Positions 52,101 to 63,600 of a stretch of DNA of 64,000 bases are shown piece after piece. Each line of letters begins with the position of its first letter. The first letter of the stretch is position 1. The translations under genes were made by a program, and so were the position numbers. The notes under the pieces are model-generated. The model saw only the letters and a list, made by a program, of their open reading frames with translations. It was not told the origin of the DNA and searched no databases. The stretch comes from Gymnorhina tibicen (taxonomy: Eukaryota > Chordata > Aves > Passeriformes > Artamidae), in the NCBI GenBank assembly GCA_013399875.1, contig VXAZ01001836.1:682001-746000 (forward strand), in the 5' to 3' direction.

Positions 52101-55100
52101 GAAAGAGGAGTAAATGTCTCGCCCAAGGTTTTGCATGAAATTACAGGGAAGATGAAATGAAAACCAAAGAGCTTTCCTTTTCTCTCACTGCCTTTTTCCG
52201 TGCTCCTCTGTTCTGCTTCTTCATGCTACTTATCTGGTAGCCAAGCAAATTATGTGCAAGCAGAAAAATGAAGACTTTTTAGGAAATAGTTTGAACCAGC
52301 AAAGGAATTAATTAATTGTAAAATAATAGAACTGGTAGATCAGTGAAAAGTGAGGTTAATAGGGTCTTTTAGGAAATAGATAATTAAAAGCATGGGAATG
52401 CTTGGATGGGATGGCAAGTGGAACTTTAGCATTGGGAAGCCAGATGCAGGATGAATCTTGAACTTGGTTTCCAGGAGTTTGTGTAGTGAGTAATGAAAAG
52501 GCACCACCTTTTGTTTGAACCAGACCCCTCTTGACTGATTGGAGATTTTTTTGAAATGTTGCCTGTTTAATTCCCGCACCACCCATAATAGTCCAGAAGG
52601 CAAGATAAGAGCCTAAATGTTTCTTGTGTTTAAATCAACTGACTTTTGAGGAGAGTATTGAATTCCATCCACTCTGGTGCCGACTGTGCTGTGAAAAAGC
52701 AGTGTTGTTATGAATGCACCTGATTCAGTCAGTGAGGGTTATACAGCTTCTTTTTTTTTTTTAGTTATAATTTAATTGATAATTTTCATATCAAATCTTA
52801 TTAAATTTAGATACAACTTTTAGTTATAAAACGTGCAAATTAATATCCATTTAATGGGTAAGAATAAATCTCTAGTGGCTGTATTTCTTTTACATATATT
52901 ACATGTACTGTGTGAAAATGTTTCTTGATAATACTTGTTGTTAAGAAAAGATTTGTTTCTGCAGAAGCAGGGTTCTTATCAAAGATTAAATGTGATCTTT
53001 TGAAAACATTTTACCACAAAGTTAGGAGAAAGGATTCTTCTTTTTCTTTCTTTCCCCCTCACCCCCACAAAATCCTAGGCAAAGTGAGAAATCCAGTTTT
53101 AAAGTATTATCTGGTTTTGTAGAAGGCAAATATTTTGATAACACAGAGGTTTCCTTTTAGTTTGATCTTTGTACTATCCTTTAAAGATTTAAGTAATAAA
53201 AATGTTTGCAACATGCCAGAGAGGTGATCAGATAGCTAATCAGATGAAGAAAAAGTCAGACTTCTGCTTATTTAATTCTCTGTTTTATCTGAGTGCTGAA
53301 ATATTTATGTTGGCAATGAATTCTTGTAAGCTTAGACCAGAACATGATGTTTTTATGCTCTTAAATGTGAAATACCATTAGTGAATGGTTGCCTTTCTAG
53401 TCTAGGCATTGCTACAGGATAGCAATCTGAGCTTGGGAGTGCCTTGCAGAGGAAGTGGTGAAGAAGCAGCTTCAAATGCACTTTTCACCTCATATCTCCT
53501 TACACAGCTACATTTCAATCTTCTTTCTTTATCTGAACGGGAAAAAAACCCCATCTTATCTCTTGGTGTCTAATGTGGTTACTGTGAAAATGAAGCACTC
53601 AGCTCTCTCTGCTCTAGAAGAGAAAAATCTTCTTTAATGTCTGTTATTAGTATGTTATAGCAACTAATGGAGGCAGTTAAGAGGAAGTAAAACTGCACTT
53701 TAACCAAATCTCTGGAAGCCAGGCTGGATGGGGCTTTGATTAACCTGGTCTCATGGAAGGTGTCCCTGCTCGTGGCAAGGGGGCTGGAACTAGATGGTAT
53801 TCAGATTCCCTTCCAAACTAAACCATTCTATGATTCTGTAATTACAGTCTTCTAGTTAGGCAAGATTTTTCTAGTGCTTTTGCTGGGCTAATTCTAAATG
53901 TTAAAGAATAGTTTCTTTGGCTTTTTTTAGAGAACTGTTCCACAGGCACTTTAAAACACTTGCCATCAAATTATTTTCCTAATTTTTAGCCACCAATTTT
54001 CTTCTTAATGGGATTCTATTTTTGCTAATTTTAAGATTGTTGTAGAAATCTAAACCCTTCTTCGCACTTTTGCGCTTCAAATATTTGTAGACTTTACTGT
54101 TACTTTATAAAAAATAATAGTAAGAATGAGATGCTAAAATTGCTATGCGTTAAATATTTCAAAACAAAGTAAACCAGCCATTTTTCTAAAGATGATTTTC
54201 AGATAGGCTTGATGAATTTTACTGATTGGAGTAAAAGACTTTGCTTCTCTAGAGATCATTTGAATGTTGAAATAAGCAATTCTTACACAAGAAAAGCAGT
54301 AATAAGTTAAATGCAGAGATGATGTCAGGTTTCCTTTTAGGTAAATGAGCTATGATGGAAGAACGACTAGAGTTGCAATGTCGAACTTTAGTTCTGTGGC
54401 AGGCTGTGTTGGATCTTTCTGGATTCAGATGGTTCAAGTAGATCTTTTCTAAGAGAAAAATTATACTGATGTGAATTGTGTATGTTACATTTTTACAGGG
54501 AGGGACTGAGGTAACAGTTCAGTCTGAAAAACAGATCATCTGTCCAGTGTATTTATCTTTTCAAAAAGCCCCAGAAAGCAGACTATCTTGTGTTTAAGAA
54601 AGAGACAATAATTTTATTGTTAGAGCAAAGATAAAGCCCTGAGAAAAGTAGCTTTTGAAAGTTACTTATAGCCCATAATAGAAGTCTGGGAGACACAGCT
54701 CGTGTCTTCTTTTTCCTAAAGCTGTATATATTTTTAATAAATTTTATTTCAAACATTTATATAAATCTATAATTTCTGCATCTTATGTAAAAGCATAGCA
54801 TTTCCACAACCAACAGTATGAAAGTCGATGTGTCTTCAGACATAATAGAATGGAAATCACTATTTTCAGAAAAGAGCGATTAGAGAAAAGAGTATGAGAG
54901 TCATTGCAAGAGTACTTACTAGGACATGTAAAATATTACAAACTTCTAGGATTGCAGATACCTTAATGGTGCTGATACTGCGTTGCTGTGAATTGGGTGT
55001 TGGTTTGATGTCCAGGACTGATGTTTGTTCTCGGGACAGAACACATACCTAAGATGTAAAAAAAGGAGTAAGCTGCTTCTTGTCTTTATGGTTTAATTTT

Positions 55101-55350
55101 CCTTGGAGTGTTAAACCAAAAGCCACCATATTATGTGTTGAAGTATTTTTTAAAAATCACTTTGGAACCAGATTCTATCTAGACTTTATCTTTGATGCTG
55201 TGTTGGATGAAGATACCGTTTCCTCACTAGCCCTACTTCTTAATCTTCAGCTGATGATTGCAAGGTGCTAAAGCAGTATTTGTTCAGATAGGTAATTAAC
55301 TGAAAATAAATAGTCTTATTATCTGTTGATTTCTCTTTGCTCTTTAACAG
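49135..55350 (+). other. TTC27: TTC27 intron (6.2 kb)
   Basis: This intron is bounded by the donor GTAAGA and the acceptor TTTAACAG, phase 0. It contains a CR1 3' end at 53711-53838 and a pyrimidine/T run at about 52747-52762. The remainder is AT-rich unique-looking sequence in which I recognise nothing. Confidence 0.88.
53711..53838 (+). mobile_element. CR1 LINE 3' end, + orientation
   Basis: This short 5'-truncated copy has GGAAGCCAGGCTGGATGG, then GGCTGGAACTAGATGG, and ends with an intact tail, CCATTCTATGATTCTG. It is about 130 bp long and non-coding. The right boundary is well fixed by the tail, and the left boundary is approximate. Confidence 0.88.
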
Positions 55351-55578
55351 GCGGAAGAAATACTCAGGCGGGAGTTAGAGAAGAAGGAAACACCAACATT
55401 ATACTGTTTGCTTGGTGATGTTCTTAAAGACCACCAGTATTACGACAAGGCCTGGGAGCTCTCCAGGCACCGCAGCGCCCGTGCCCAGCGCTCCAAAGGC
55501 CTCCTCCATCTCCGCAACCGGGAATTCAGGGAATGCGTGGAGTGCTTTGAACGTTCAGTACAGATCAACCCTATGCAG
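55351..55578 (+). CDS. TTC27: TTC27 internal exon 4 of 6 seen here (76 codons, two TPR units)
   Basis: This is the largest exon in the window: 228 bp, 76 codons, phase 0. The acceptor is TCTTTAACAG, and an in-frame TAA lies immediately before it, so the reading frame here must come from splicing. It encodes [13 protein letters not shown], then one TPR-like unit (YCLLGDVL, then YYDKAWEL, with Leu, Gly, Tyr and Ala at consensus places 7, 8, 17 and 20). A second unit follows ([12 protein letters not shown], then [12 protein letters not shown], with Gly8, Phe24 and Pro32). The donor is the weak GTTGGG. Intron retention would add 17 codons and then hit TGA at 55630-55632. The exon is strikingly richer in GC and CpG (about eleven CpG) than the surrounding introns. 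Identification as TTC27 is secure from both sequence and frame continuity. Confidence 0.96.
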
Positions 55579-56996
55579 GTTGGGAAATCATGCACGTACG
55601 GCTTTGGTTTTAGTTCACGTGTTCAGTTTTGAATGATGACACTTTTTTAAAAGACAGTTCTGGGCACAGTTGTCAAAAAAACAGTTTATTACTATTCGTA
55701 GCAAATTTTTCACCATGTACTTGGAAGTCTGGCTAAAAACGGTAGCATGAAACGAAGACATCCTTTTGCATCCCGGTCCTTGCGTGCAGCTAAATCTTTG
55801 CCAGTAGAGCTCTTTTATTTCAAAGAGATGAAACCACTGCAAAATAATGATTACCATCAAATAAATGATGAACAAGGTATAAAGCAAAACAGTTACAAGA
55901 AGAATGCAGATTTTAATGAAAGTATCCCTTTGCCCTGTCTGAGTTTGCCCTGGCTTTTAGTTACAGACTCTGATTTCTGTATTTCACAGAAATATTTTTC
56001 AAGTGTTCTGGTCTGTCCTGTTCTGGAGTCACTGAGAACCACTGTGTTACGCTTGTGATGACAAGTACCTTCTATTACAGCAATGCATCAAAACTGAAAC
56101 CACAGTGAAAAGAGTTCTCCTGATGAGGCTGATTTCTCTTGTTGATCTTTGCAAGCTATTCTGCAGACAGCTTTTGCAATCTTGTTTCAGTTTCTCAGCC
56201 TCTATATCCCATCCCATTAAGGTTCACCATGTGGAAGGTCTTGAGAAGTTAAAACATCTTTGTGGTTGTTTATGTATATATATTGTGCTCCTCGTAGCCA
56301 TTTCTAGGTCCATGCAAAAGCAGGACTTCCTTCTTGCCCCCAGAGAACGCTGCTGAAGCTGCTGTTTTAAGTTCCACATGACTAGCTGGACTTTTGCTTT
56401 GAAAGAAATTTTAAAGGCCTCCAGCCTTTCAACTCATTTATCATGAAGCTTTTTTTGTATTTTGCTGACTTATTTTATTCCAATCAATCAGCGTCCTATT
56501 CTTATTCAGATGAACTCCAGATAACTTACAAACATCTTTAGAATGGAAAACAAAATGACCAAAAATGCCAGCGAAATATATATTACTTAGATAGGAATTT
56601 TATTGAAACCAAGAGGATTTCCAGATAATAAAGGTCTTCAGAAGATGGCCTACAGGGCTCAAAACTGAGAAATATTCTGCTGAAGTGCTTTTTTACTTTG
56701 TATCCTATCCAAAGGAAGTTTAGAATGAAAGGAAATCCAAGAAAAATAGGCCAGTCCTTATAGGAAAGTGAACATTTCCTCCTCTTGTTGCTTAGGAAGC
56801 ACTTTTAAAGATTCAGTTGAATTGTTTCAAACAAACAGATTGAACAGATAGGTAGTGCAGACTGACATAACTGTCTTCTAAATTCTGTCTGTATTCTATG
56901 ACAGAAATGAATTGTTTCCTATTCCAGGGTGTCTTGTGGGTGAAAAGCAGAGTGGAAATTGATTCTAAATGCAAGGACTTTAGCACAAGGAAAATA

Positions 56997-57012
56997 TTAA
57001 TTAATTAATTAA
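56997..57012. repeat. (TTAA)4 simple repeat
   Basis: Four perfect TTAA units occur in the intron between exons 55351 and 58838. Confidence 0.95.
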
Positions 57013-57639
57013 CTTGTTCCCAGAATTGTGAATAATTTATCAGGTAAACAAAGACTCCCTGTTACAAAGAAATACTAATTTTTTTGTGGTTATTGGAAAC
57101 CTTTTTGAAGGGAGAGATTTTTAGACTGCAGCAAGTGATTCCCCAAAATATGTAATGCATAAAACCATTCTCTCTCAACCCTCCTTTAATCATGTGTACT
57201 TTTTAGCCATCTGGTCAAATTTGGTTGAGATCTCTGAGGTAGGTGTTTGCTGTTAAAGCCAATCACTGAATTAGTCTTTGGGGAATCCACAAAGAAAAGA
57301 AAGTGGTTCAAATGTACCTGAAACTCGTGTTCATTAGCACTGCTGGTCACAGAGTTACCTGATCTAGTACACGACTAGTGGGTGACAGGTGCATCTCTCT
57401 TGTACTTTCACTATGAGCATCTTTCAAGTCTTGACAGACAATTCCAGTGATCAGAGAGCTCACACAGTCAGTTCTCTGGTGGTGAAAGGCTGCACAAGTT
57501 CAGAAGTGAGACTGTGCTGCTGTTACTCATTAGAATTATGAGACATGCAGTGATTGTTTTTCTTTCACCCTTTCCAGAAGCACTGTTTAACTTGTATCCT
57601 GGGCTATAAAGTTGGAACTAACCCTCAATTTCATAAAGT

Positions 57640-57836
57640 TAAAGCACATTTTTAAGGGCATTGTCCATGTGCCTATTAAACACTTGACAGCCTTGGGGCA
57701 TCAACCACCTCTAGGAAGACTTGTTCCAGTGTCTGACCACCCTCTAGGTAAAGAAAAGCTTCCTAATGTCCAGCCTAAACCTCCCCTGATGCAGCTTTCT
57801 ACCATTCCCACACATCATACCACTGGACAGCAGTTC
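57640..57836 (-). mobile_element. CR1 LINE 3' UTR segment, - orientation (part of a rearranged copy)
   Basis: The + strand carries complement phrases of the CR1 3' UTR: GGGCATTGTCCATGTG, CAGTGTCTGACCACCCTC, CTAATGTCCAGCCTAAACC and TCCCCTGATGCAGC. It lacks the terminal tail repeats and about the last 100 bp expected at the left, so its 3' end is deleted or decayed beyond recognition. It abuts a + orientation CR1 segment at about 57839. Confidence 0.82.
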
Positions 57837-57838
57837 TG

Positions 57839-58205
57839 TGTGAGCCAGCAGTGAGCCCTGGAAGCCGAGAGGGCAGCAAATCCTGGGTTGCATCAAACAC
57901 AGCACAACCAGAAGCTCAAAAGAGGTGATTATCCTGCTGTCTGCAGTTCTCACCTTGAGCACTGTGTGCAGTTCTGGGCCCCACAATTTAAGAAGGACGT
58001 GAAGGTCCTTGAAAGCATCCAAAGGAGTGCTACAAATCTGGAGAAAGGGCTGACTGGAAGGAACATCCTGAGATGGAGCAGCTGAGGACTTCAAACTTTT
58101 CTAGTTTGGAGAAAAGGAAGTTGAGGCGTGACCTCATTGCTCTCTACAGCTCCCTGAGAAAGGGGAGTGGAGAAGGGACGTGTTGAGCTCTCCTCCCTGG
58201 TGGAA
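57839..58205 (+). mobile_element. CR1 LINE ORF2 C-terminal segment, + orientation (part of a rearranged copy)
   Basis: This segment corresponds to the end of the CR1 reverse transcriptase ORF and the region just after it. Translated at 57888-58085, it still reads [19 protein letters not shown] and then a [11 protein letters not shown] block, the well-known C-terminal CR1 ORF2 signature. A degraded continuation follows (SLEKRK-like, then CTCTCTACAGCTCCCTGAG). It is far too short to be active. Together with the adjacent segment in the opposite orientation it may represent one insertion (see findings). Confidence 0.85.
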
Positions 58206-58837
58206 TCTGTATGGATGAGAGGTATTTGGTTGTAACAACTAAAGACTTTAAATGCAAGACTACTGAACTGGAAAAGTTCTGTTCTCTGTGCAAGGCATTA
58301 TTTAAGTACATTTCTATCTCTAAACATTGTGGTAGAAACTCAAGAAAGTTGATACTCTGACAAGTAGAAAGAGCTGGAATTTTGAACTGTTCATGTTTGG
58401 TCATTTGAGATGTTTTTTGAGATGCTTTTTGTGAAAATGTGATTACCTTGAAAAGCATTTTCTGGTGTTTATCATTTGACCTAACTGTAATAGTATAAAG
58501 CGAATGTGGATTTTTCACAAGTTAAAGCAAAATATGCAAACTTCTAAATAGCTATCCCCTTCTTCTGTAAATGAAAATGGACTGTTAAAGAGCACTTCAC
58601 AAATGGTTAAGTGATCTCCATGTAGTCAACACCTTTGTTTATCCATATTTATTAAAACTTTGAACCTAAAGTTTTTCTCCAATCAGCATATAGGATATTA
58701 TTTTTTCCAGTACAGTACTATTATAGCTGAAGACAGGTAAAAATTGACAAGAGTTGTGTTTGTTCATCCAGGCCAATTTTTTTTGTGTGTGCTGAAATAT
58801 CCATGTATATATGTAACCATTAATTTTTTCTCTCCAG

Positions 58838-58936
58838 CTAGGTGTATGGTTTTCCTTGGGCTGTGCATACATTGCTTTAGAAGGCTACGAAGGTGCTGCC
58901 AAAGCATTTCAGCGCTGTGTGACATTGGAACCAGAT
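58838..58936 (+). CDS. TTC27: TTC27 internal exon 5 of 6 seen here (33 codons, one TPR)
   Basis: This 99-bp, phase 0 exon has acceptor TTTTTTCTCTCCAG and donor GTATGT. It encodes 33 residues beginning [17 protein letters not shown] and ending CVTLEPD. This is almost exactly one tetratricopeptide repeat: Trp4, Leu7, Gly8, Tyr11, Ala20, Phe24 and Pro32 match the consensus, and Cys27 replaces the usual Ala. The module boundary coincides with the exon boundary. A TPR is a helix-turn-helix that stacks into a superhelix binding partner peptides. It continues directly in frame into NAEAWNNLS of the next exon. A mixed-orientation CR1 locus lies about 630 bp upstream in the preceding intron and does not touch the splice acceptor. 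Confidence 0.96.
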
Positions 58937-60579
58937 GTATGTACTTTTGAACAAACGATTCACACGGCTTACCTAAAAGCAGCAAGGATGTTTTCATTAT
59001 AAACAAGCAAAGCAATAATGAAAAACTTGTTTAAACCTTAGCTCTTTGAATAAAAGAAACTTGTGCATGAAGGATATATTTTTGTCATGAGGCATCATAA
59101 AAATACTTACCCAGTACTTAACTTTGGCCAAGTATGAGTGCGTGAATGTTAAAATATATTTGAAAAATGCCTTTTAGCTAGACTGTGAGGAGAACTAAAA
59201 AGAGATAAAACAAAAATTAAATTAAAATATTTAGTCCTCTAAGTAATCAAATTCTCCTGGAAAAAAAAAAGTCAGGTTCATGTATGACAAGTACATTTGT
59301 AACTGTGTAGCTCAGGAGCACAGGGAGAATAGAGCTTAGCCATTTTTTCAGGATGCTGGGCATGCATGCGTTCAATACTGTTGTTTGAATGTGCATTGAG
59401 ACAGTGGAGGTGCCAGCTGAATTACCTGAGGAATACGCTGACAGTACTTTTGTCAGAAGGTCTGACTGTGAACTTGTTGCTTGCTTAGAGTTAATGCCAT
59501 CTACTTGATAGAAACTATTGTTATTCATTCTTTTCTCTTGGGGAAAAGAATGAGAAAGTAATGAGAGGTGACAGAGTATTCTTTTTTCGTAATTATGAAA
59601 TGCAGTAACTTCCCTGGGGGGAAAAAAATGTACGTACAGACAACCCGGTATTTAAACTGAATTCTTACTTATATATTTGGGTTTTGTTGTTGTTCAATAC
59701 AGTAAATTTACTTCCAAGTAGATACTAAAACTGGGTTCACTTCTCTCTCTAGGGCCTCTACTTAATTGTATTCATATGACCAAGCCAGCTGACTTCTCAA
59801 TGGGTTAAGTGGTGGGTTTTTTATGAGTCAAAGGTGCTGGACTGGCTCTCAGTTGGAGGCAAAACCTGTATTTATACATCTGCAGCTGTAGCAATGTAGT
59901 GACCATTTTCATGAATTAAGTCTCAGAAAGGTTTCCCAGCATGAGTTAAATGCTCCTTAAGCCTGAGGATAGCCTTCAGTACCAGAGTACCTTTCATTGC
60001 AGTGCTCAGATTCTGTTCTTCAAATCATTTCCGGTTGTCACTTTGCTGAATTCAGTGATGGGGCTTCACATTTACAGCAGTGTCAGGCGAAGGGCAGGAA
60101 TAATCTCTGCACATCTCTGGTGGTTTTACCTGAGGTGTTTTAGCAGATATCAGATCATTTTTGTCCAGTAACAGAGAGTGGTGCAGGTTAAGTAGCTTCC
60201 AGCTAGTGAGAAGTGATGAGCTGCTGGGAGCACTGACCTTTTTAGCCATCCCAGCTAGATCCTAGAAGACAATGCCTGTTTACAGCTGAGACTGAAGGCA
60301 AGACCTGACTTAGTGTATTGCAGCCACAAGGCAGTGAATTGATATTTATATACCTGATTGTTGCTGATGTAGTCAAATATTTACTTATGAATTTCAGTTT
60401 TAATATAATAATTTCTATTTCAGTGTAACATTTTAACTGCCATGTAGAAGCTATGTGTCAATATGTGTAATTAGCAAAACCAATGATGTTTGGCAGTAGT
60501 TTCACTTAAGTATTTTTTTATCAAGTAAGCACAATGTAAGTGAATAAATCTTTTGGTACTTCTCCTTTTATCATTCCAG
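58937..60579 (+). other. TTC27: TTC27 intron (1.6 kb)
   Basis: This intron is bounded by the donor GTATGT and the acceptor ATTCCAG, phase 0. No repeat or gene was recognised inside it. Confidence 0.88.
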
Positions 60580-60632
60580 AATGCTGAGGCCTGGAACAAT
60601 TTATCAACTGCTTATATCAGATTAAAACAGAA
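60580..60632 (+). CDS. TTC27: TTC27 internal exon 6 of 6 seen here (17 codons plus 2 bases)
   Basis: This short exon of 53 bp is preceded by TTTTATCATTCCAG and followed by the perfect donor GTAAGT. It encodes NAEAWNNLSTAYIRLKQ and ends with AA of a split Lys codon, so unlike the other exons its downstream junction is phase 2. The Trp, Leu and Tyr spacing is the first helix of the next TPR (consensus places 4, 7 and 11), with Ser in place of Gly8. The rest of that repeat must be on the next exon. I looked for it between 60633 and 64000 and did not find it. The gene therefore leaves the window here incomplete; this is a cut by the window and not a broken gene. Confidence 0.94.
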
Positions 60633-63600
60633 GTAAGTACTTCAAAAGAATTAGAAGATATTGCTTCCAAAACAAATAATTGTGATTTCCTTTTTTTTTG
60701 ACATTCAGGGTTTTATTATTATAATGTGCTTAACTCATATTTTATAATTCTTAGCCCTTCTGTTCTCTCTCCCAGGTTGAATCACTGGGAACTATTTTAT
60801 TTTACAGGAAATAATTTTGTAACCTTTATACAGTAGCAGCCTCTCTCTACACTTTTTTCTTGTTAGAAGAATTTATGATGTAGTAAGTACAACCAGTGCA
60901 AAACATTCATAATAAAGATGAAAACTAAAAACTACTTTGACCATGAAGTTAAGAACATAGGTCCATTTCAAGCAAACGATGTATTCAGACCTATGTAATT
61001 TTATAGTCTATTAACCTCAGTAGATTTAAGGGAAAACCAGACAGTTCGGTTTTTATATACGAAAGCAGATGGAAATCTGCACTCATGCTACCTTGTTCTT
61101 TTCCCTCAGAACTAATGATTCATACAAGAAGCTTTGACCTAAGTGGACTGCCACTCTTATTTTGTATTTCGTATTTCAACTCAATGTAATAAAGGTTTAC
61201 CTGGAAGAATTTAATATTTAAGAATTTTCACATTATAACTTGTCACCAAAGAATGAAACAGAAGAATAAGATTATTTATTTTTAAAAACCTTACTCAAAA
61301 TCTGACATCAGTTTATATGGTTACATAGTCAGGAGGCAAAGTAAAAAAAGAGAGAAAGAATAGTAAACTTGCACGAAAGCATAAATTTGTAAATATACAT
61401 GGGAAAAGTGAGAAGTGATACAAACTTCAGGAGATTGATGTGGCAATGGGAGCAGGAGGGAGGAGAAGATAAAGTGTTAAAATAACTACATAAGGCTAAA
61501 AAGTAATAAAAATCAAGAGCTTGTTTTAACTTTTCAGTAGTTCCTTCCATCTTCACCAGTGCCTTGAGTATGCATAATTCATGTTAGAGTTACTCTTTCT
61601 TTTCCATACAGTTCAAAATGTCAGATGCTCAGTGTCCTGGCTTATGCTTGTTTCATAAAAGTATTTTTAATCAAAATCATTTTCTGTCTGTTAATCTGCG
61701 ACGAGGCTGAGAAACTACTGAGTGATTTGTTTCAGTTTATTGGTTGAATGTTATTGTTGTTAATCTACTCTTGTGATCTAAAATGCTAAGTACACACAAA
61801 ACTTGTAACTTACTTGATATGGTAGCAAAAGCAATAAATGGGGGCATGTTTCTGAGCTTTTTTTTCCCACAGGAATCATGGGAGATAGGATTCTATGTAC
61901 AGTAAATTTTAAGTGAGTATTATGTGCTGATAGCCAAGTGTAGCCTGTACTTGCTGTGGAATAGCAACTTCTTTGATTATTTGTGTAGTCACTTAAAGAT
62001 CAAGACTGTGTGTGAGCTAGTTTAACTCTCTCTCAAAACAGAGAATATCTATAGCAGTACACTTAAGAATAATTTGTGTGGGGATACATAAATTCTTATT
62101 TTTCAAGCCTGCCAGAAGAAAAAAAAATTAAATGGAGTGAGGATTTAATAAAAGGAAAACAAAAGTAAGATATTTAAGTTAATAGTTTTCTTTCACTCCC
62201 TCAAAAAAAGAAAATCCAGCTTTACTCACACCAGGCTTTTAATTGAGGCCCATTCATAGATTGTGCATTTGGCCAAGGCTTGGCAGAGTCTCACACAACA
62301 GACAAATAAAACATGAGTACATTTTTTTGAAAAGCATATGCAAGCAACTTGCTAACACCCAAAGGACAGGGGTTTTGTTGATTTTTGGGGTTGTTTGCTT
62401 TTTAAGACTCCACAAGTTTTGTATATTCTGAATTTCCTCCAGAAAAATTAATTGTGATGAAAACAGACTCTATGCTTTGGTTTACCAGAAAACTACTCTG
62501 TGTGCCAGGAGGTCTTTGAAATCTAGGTTTCAGATTTCTCAGAACAAACTGGGGCTGGCCCTCTGTCCTTCATATGAAAGATTCCTGGTTTCCAAGACCA
62601 GATAACTCATTTGTACTGCCTACTGTTTCCTGTCTGGGTGCGAACTGACTTAACTGGTTAAGGATACTCCCTCATTACGTGATTGGTTAAATACACAGGA
62701 GATTTGTTTTGAGAATCTAGAGGGTTTTATTACATAGCAAGAGTGATGATTTGTGGAATACTATTTCCATCCCATCCCTTTGGTATCTTGGCTACATTTC
62801 ACGTTTCCATCTTATTGGCATCAGCCCTCCTGATAACTTCCTAATTTTCAGGAAGATGGGGGAGATGATGCAGGCTAACCTTATAGATGTTGAAGAGCAG
62901 TTGTGGAAACAACACATGAGTCAGGCAGAGCATCTTCCAGCCTGTCAGAGAGCTGTGTCAGATCCCAACTTCCATTGTAGCGAAATCCACAGAAGGAACG
63001 GGACTGTGTTCTTCTCTAATTTAATGCAGCAAAATCAGGGTCTGAAATCCCTTAGTGAATCATTAACAGTGGAGGAAACTCAGCTGTTGGTGCTTTTGCC
63101 CATCAGCATCACCTCTATCAATATATCAGAAGACAGAGGAAAGGGGAGTGGGCATGGGAAGCTCCTACATGTGGACTGTTCTGCTGTAGCTCTGCCAGAG
63201 GACCTGTTCTCCTTAAATAATTTTGCTCTATCAGTCCACTCTCTTTGTGTGTATTTGATAACTCTTTTAATATCACGGCCTTAGATTGGCAGTTATTTAC
63301 ATTTTTCTCTGACCAAGCTGTTTCAAACTTTTCATGGCCTGATCAACTACTTAGATATTACTTGGCTGGGATATTTACACTTTCTTGGACCCTCTTTTTG
63401 AAACTCAACCAGCAATTTATTTGGGCTGTCTTTCTTTACAGAAAGCACTTCTAACAACTTACTTAAGCAAAAGAGAGCAAGTGAACTGCAAATTTTGGTA
63501 CCAGGCCATCTTTATATGATATTTATTAAGAAGAGATGTATTGTCATGCCTTCCCAAAGAAGATTCTTTTACCAGCCAGGAAGAGATGTATTGTCATGCC

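Larger units (their letters stand above)
55579..58837 (+). other. TTC27: TTC27 intron (3.3 kb) with a rearranged CR1
   Basis: This intron is bounded by the weak donor GTTGGG and the acceptor CTCTCCAG, phase 0. It contains a (TTAA)4 run at 56997-57012 and the mixed-orientation CR1 locus at 57640-58205. Nothing else was recognised. Confidence 0.88.

Noticed and set aside
57744..58094. 116-codon - strand frame
   Set aside because: It is the antisense of the rearranged CR1 copy, so it is a shadow of the repeat and not a gene.
62751..63284. 177-codon open frame on the + strand, the longest in the window
   Set aside because: No domain, signal or family resemblance was recognised. It lies in an intron of a + strand gene, and a frame of this length is plausible by chance over six frames of 64 kb. 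A protein search with no hits, or stops in orthologues, would confirm rejection.
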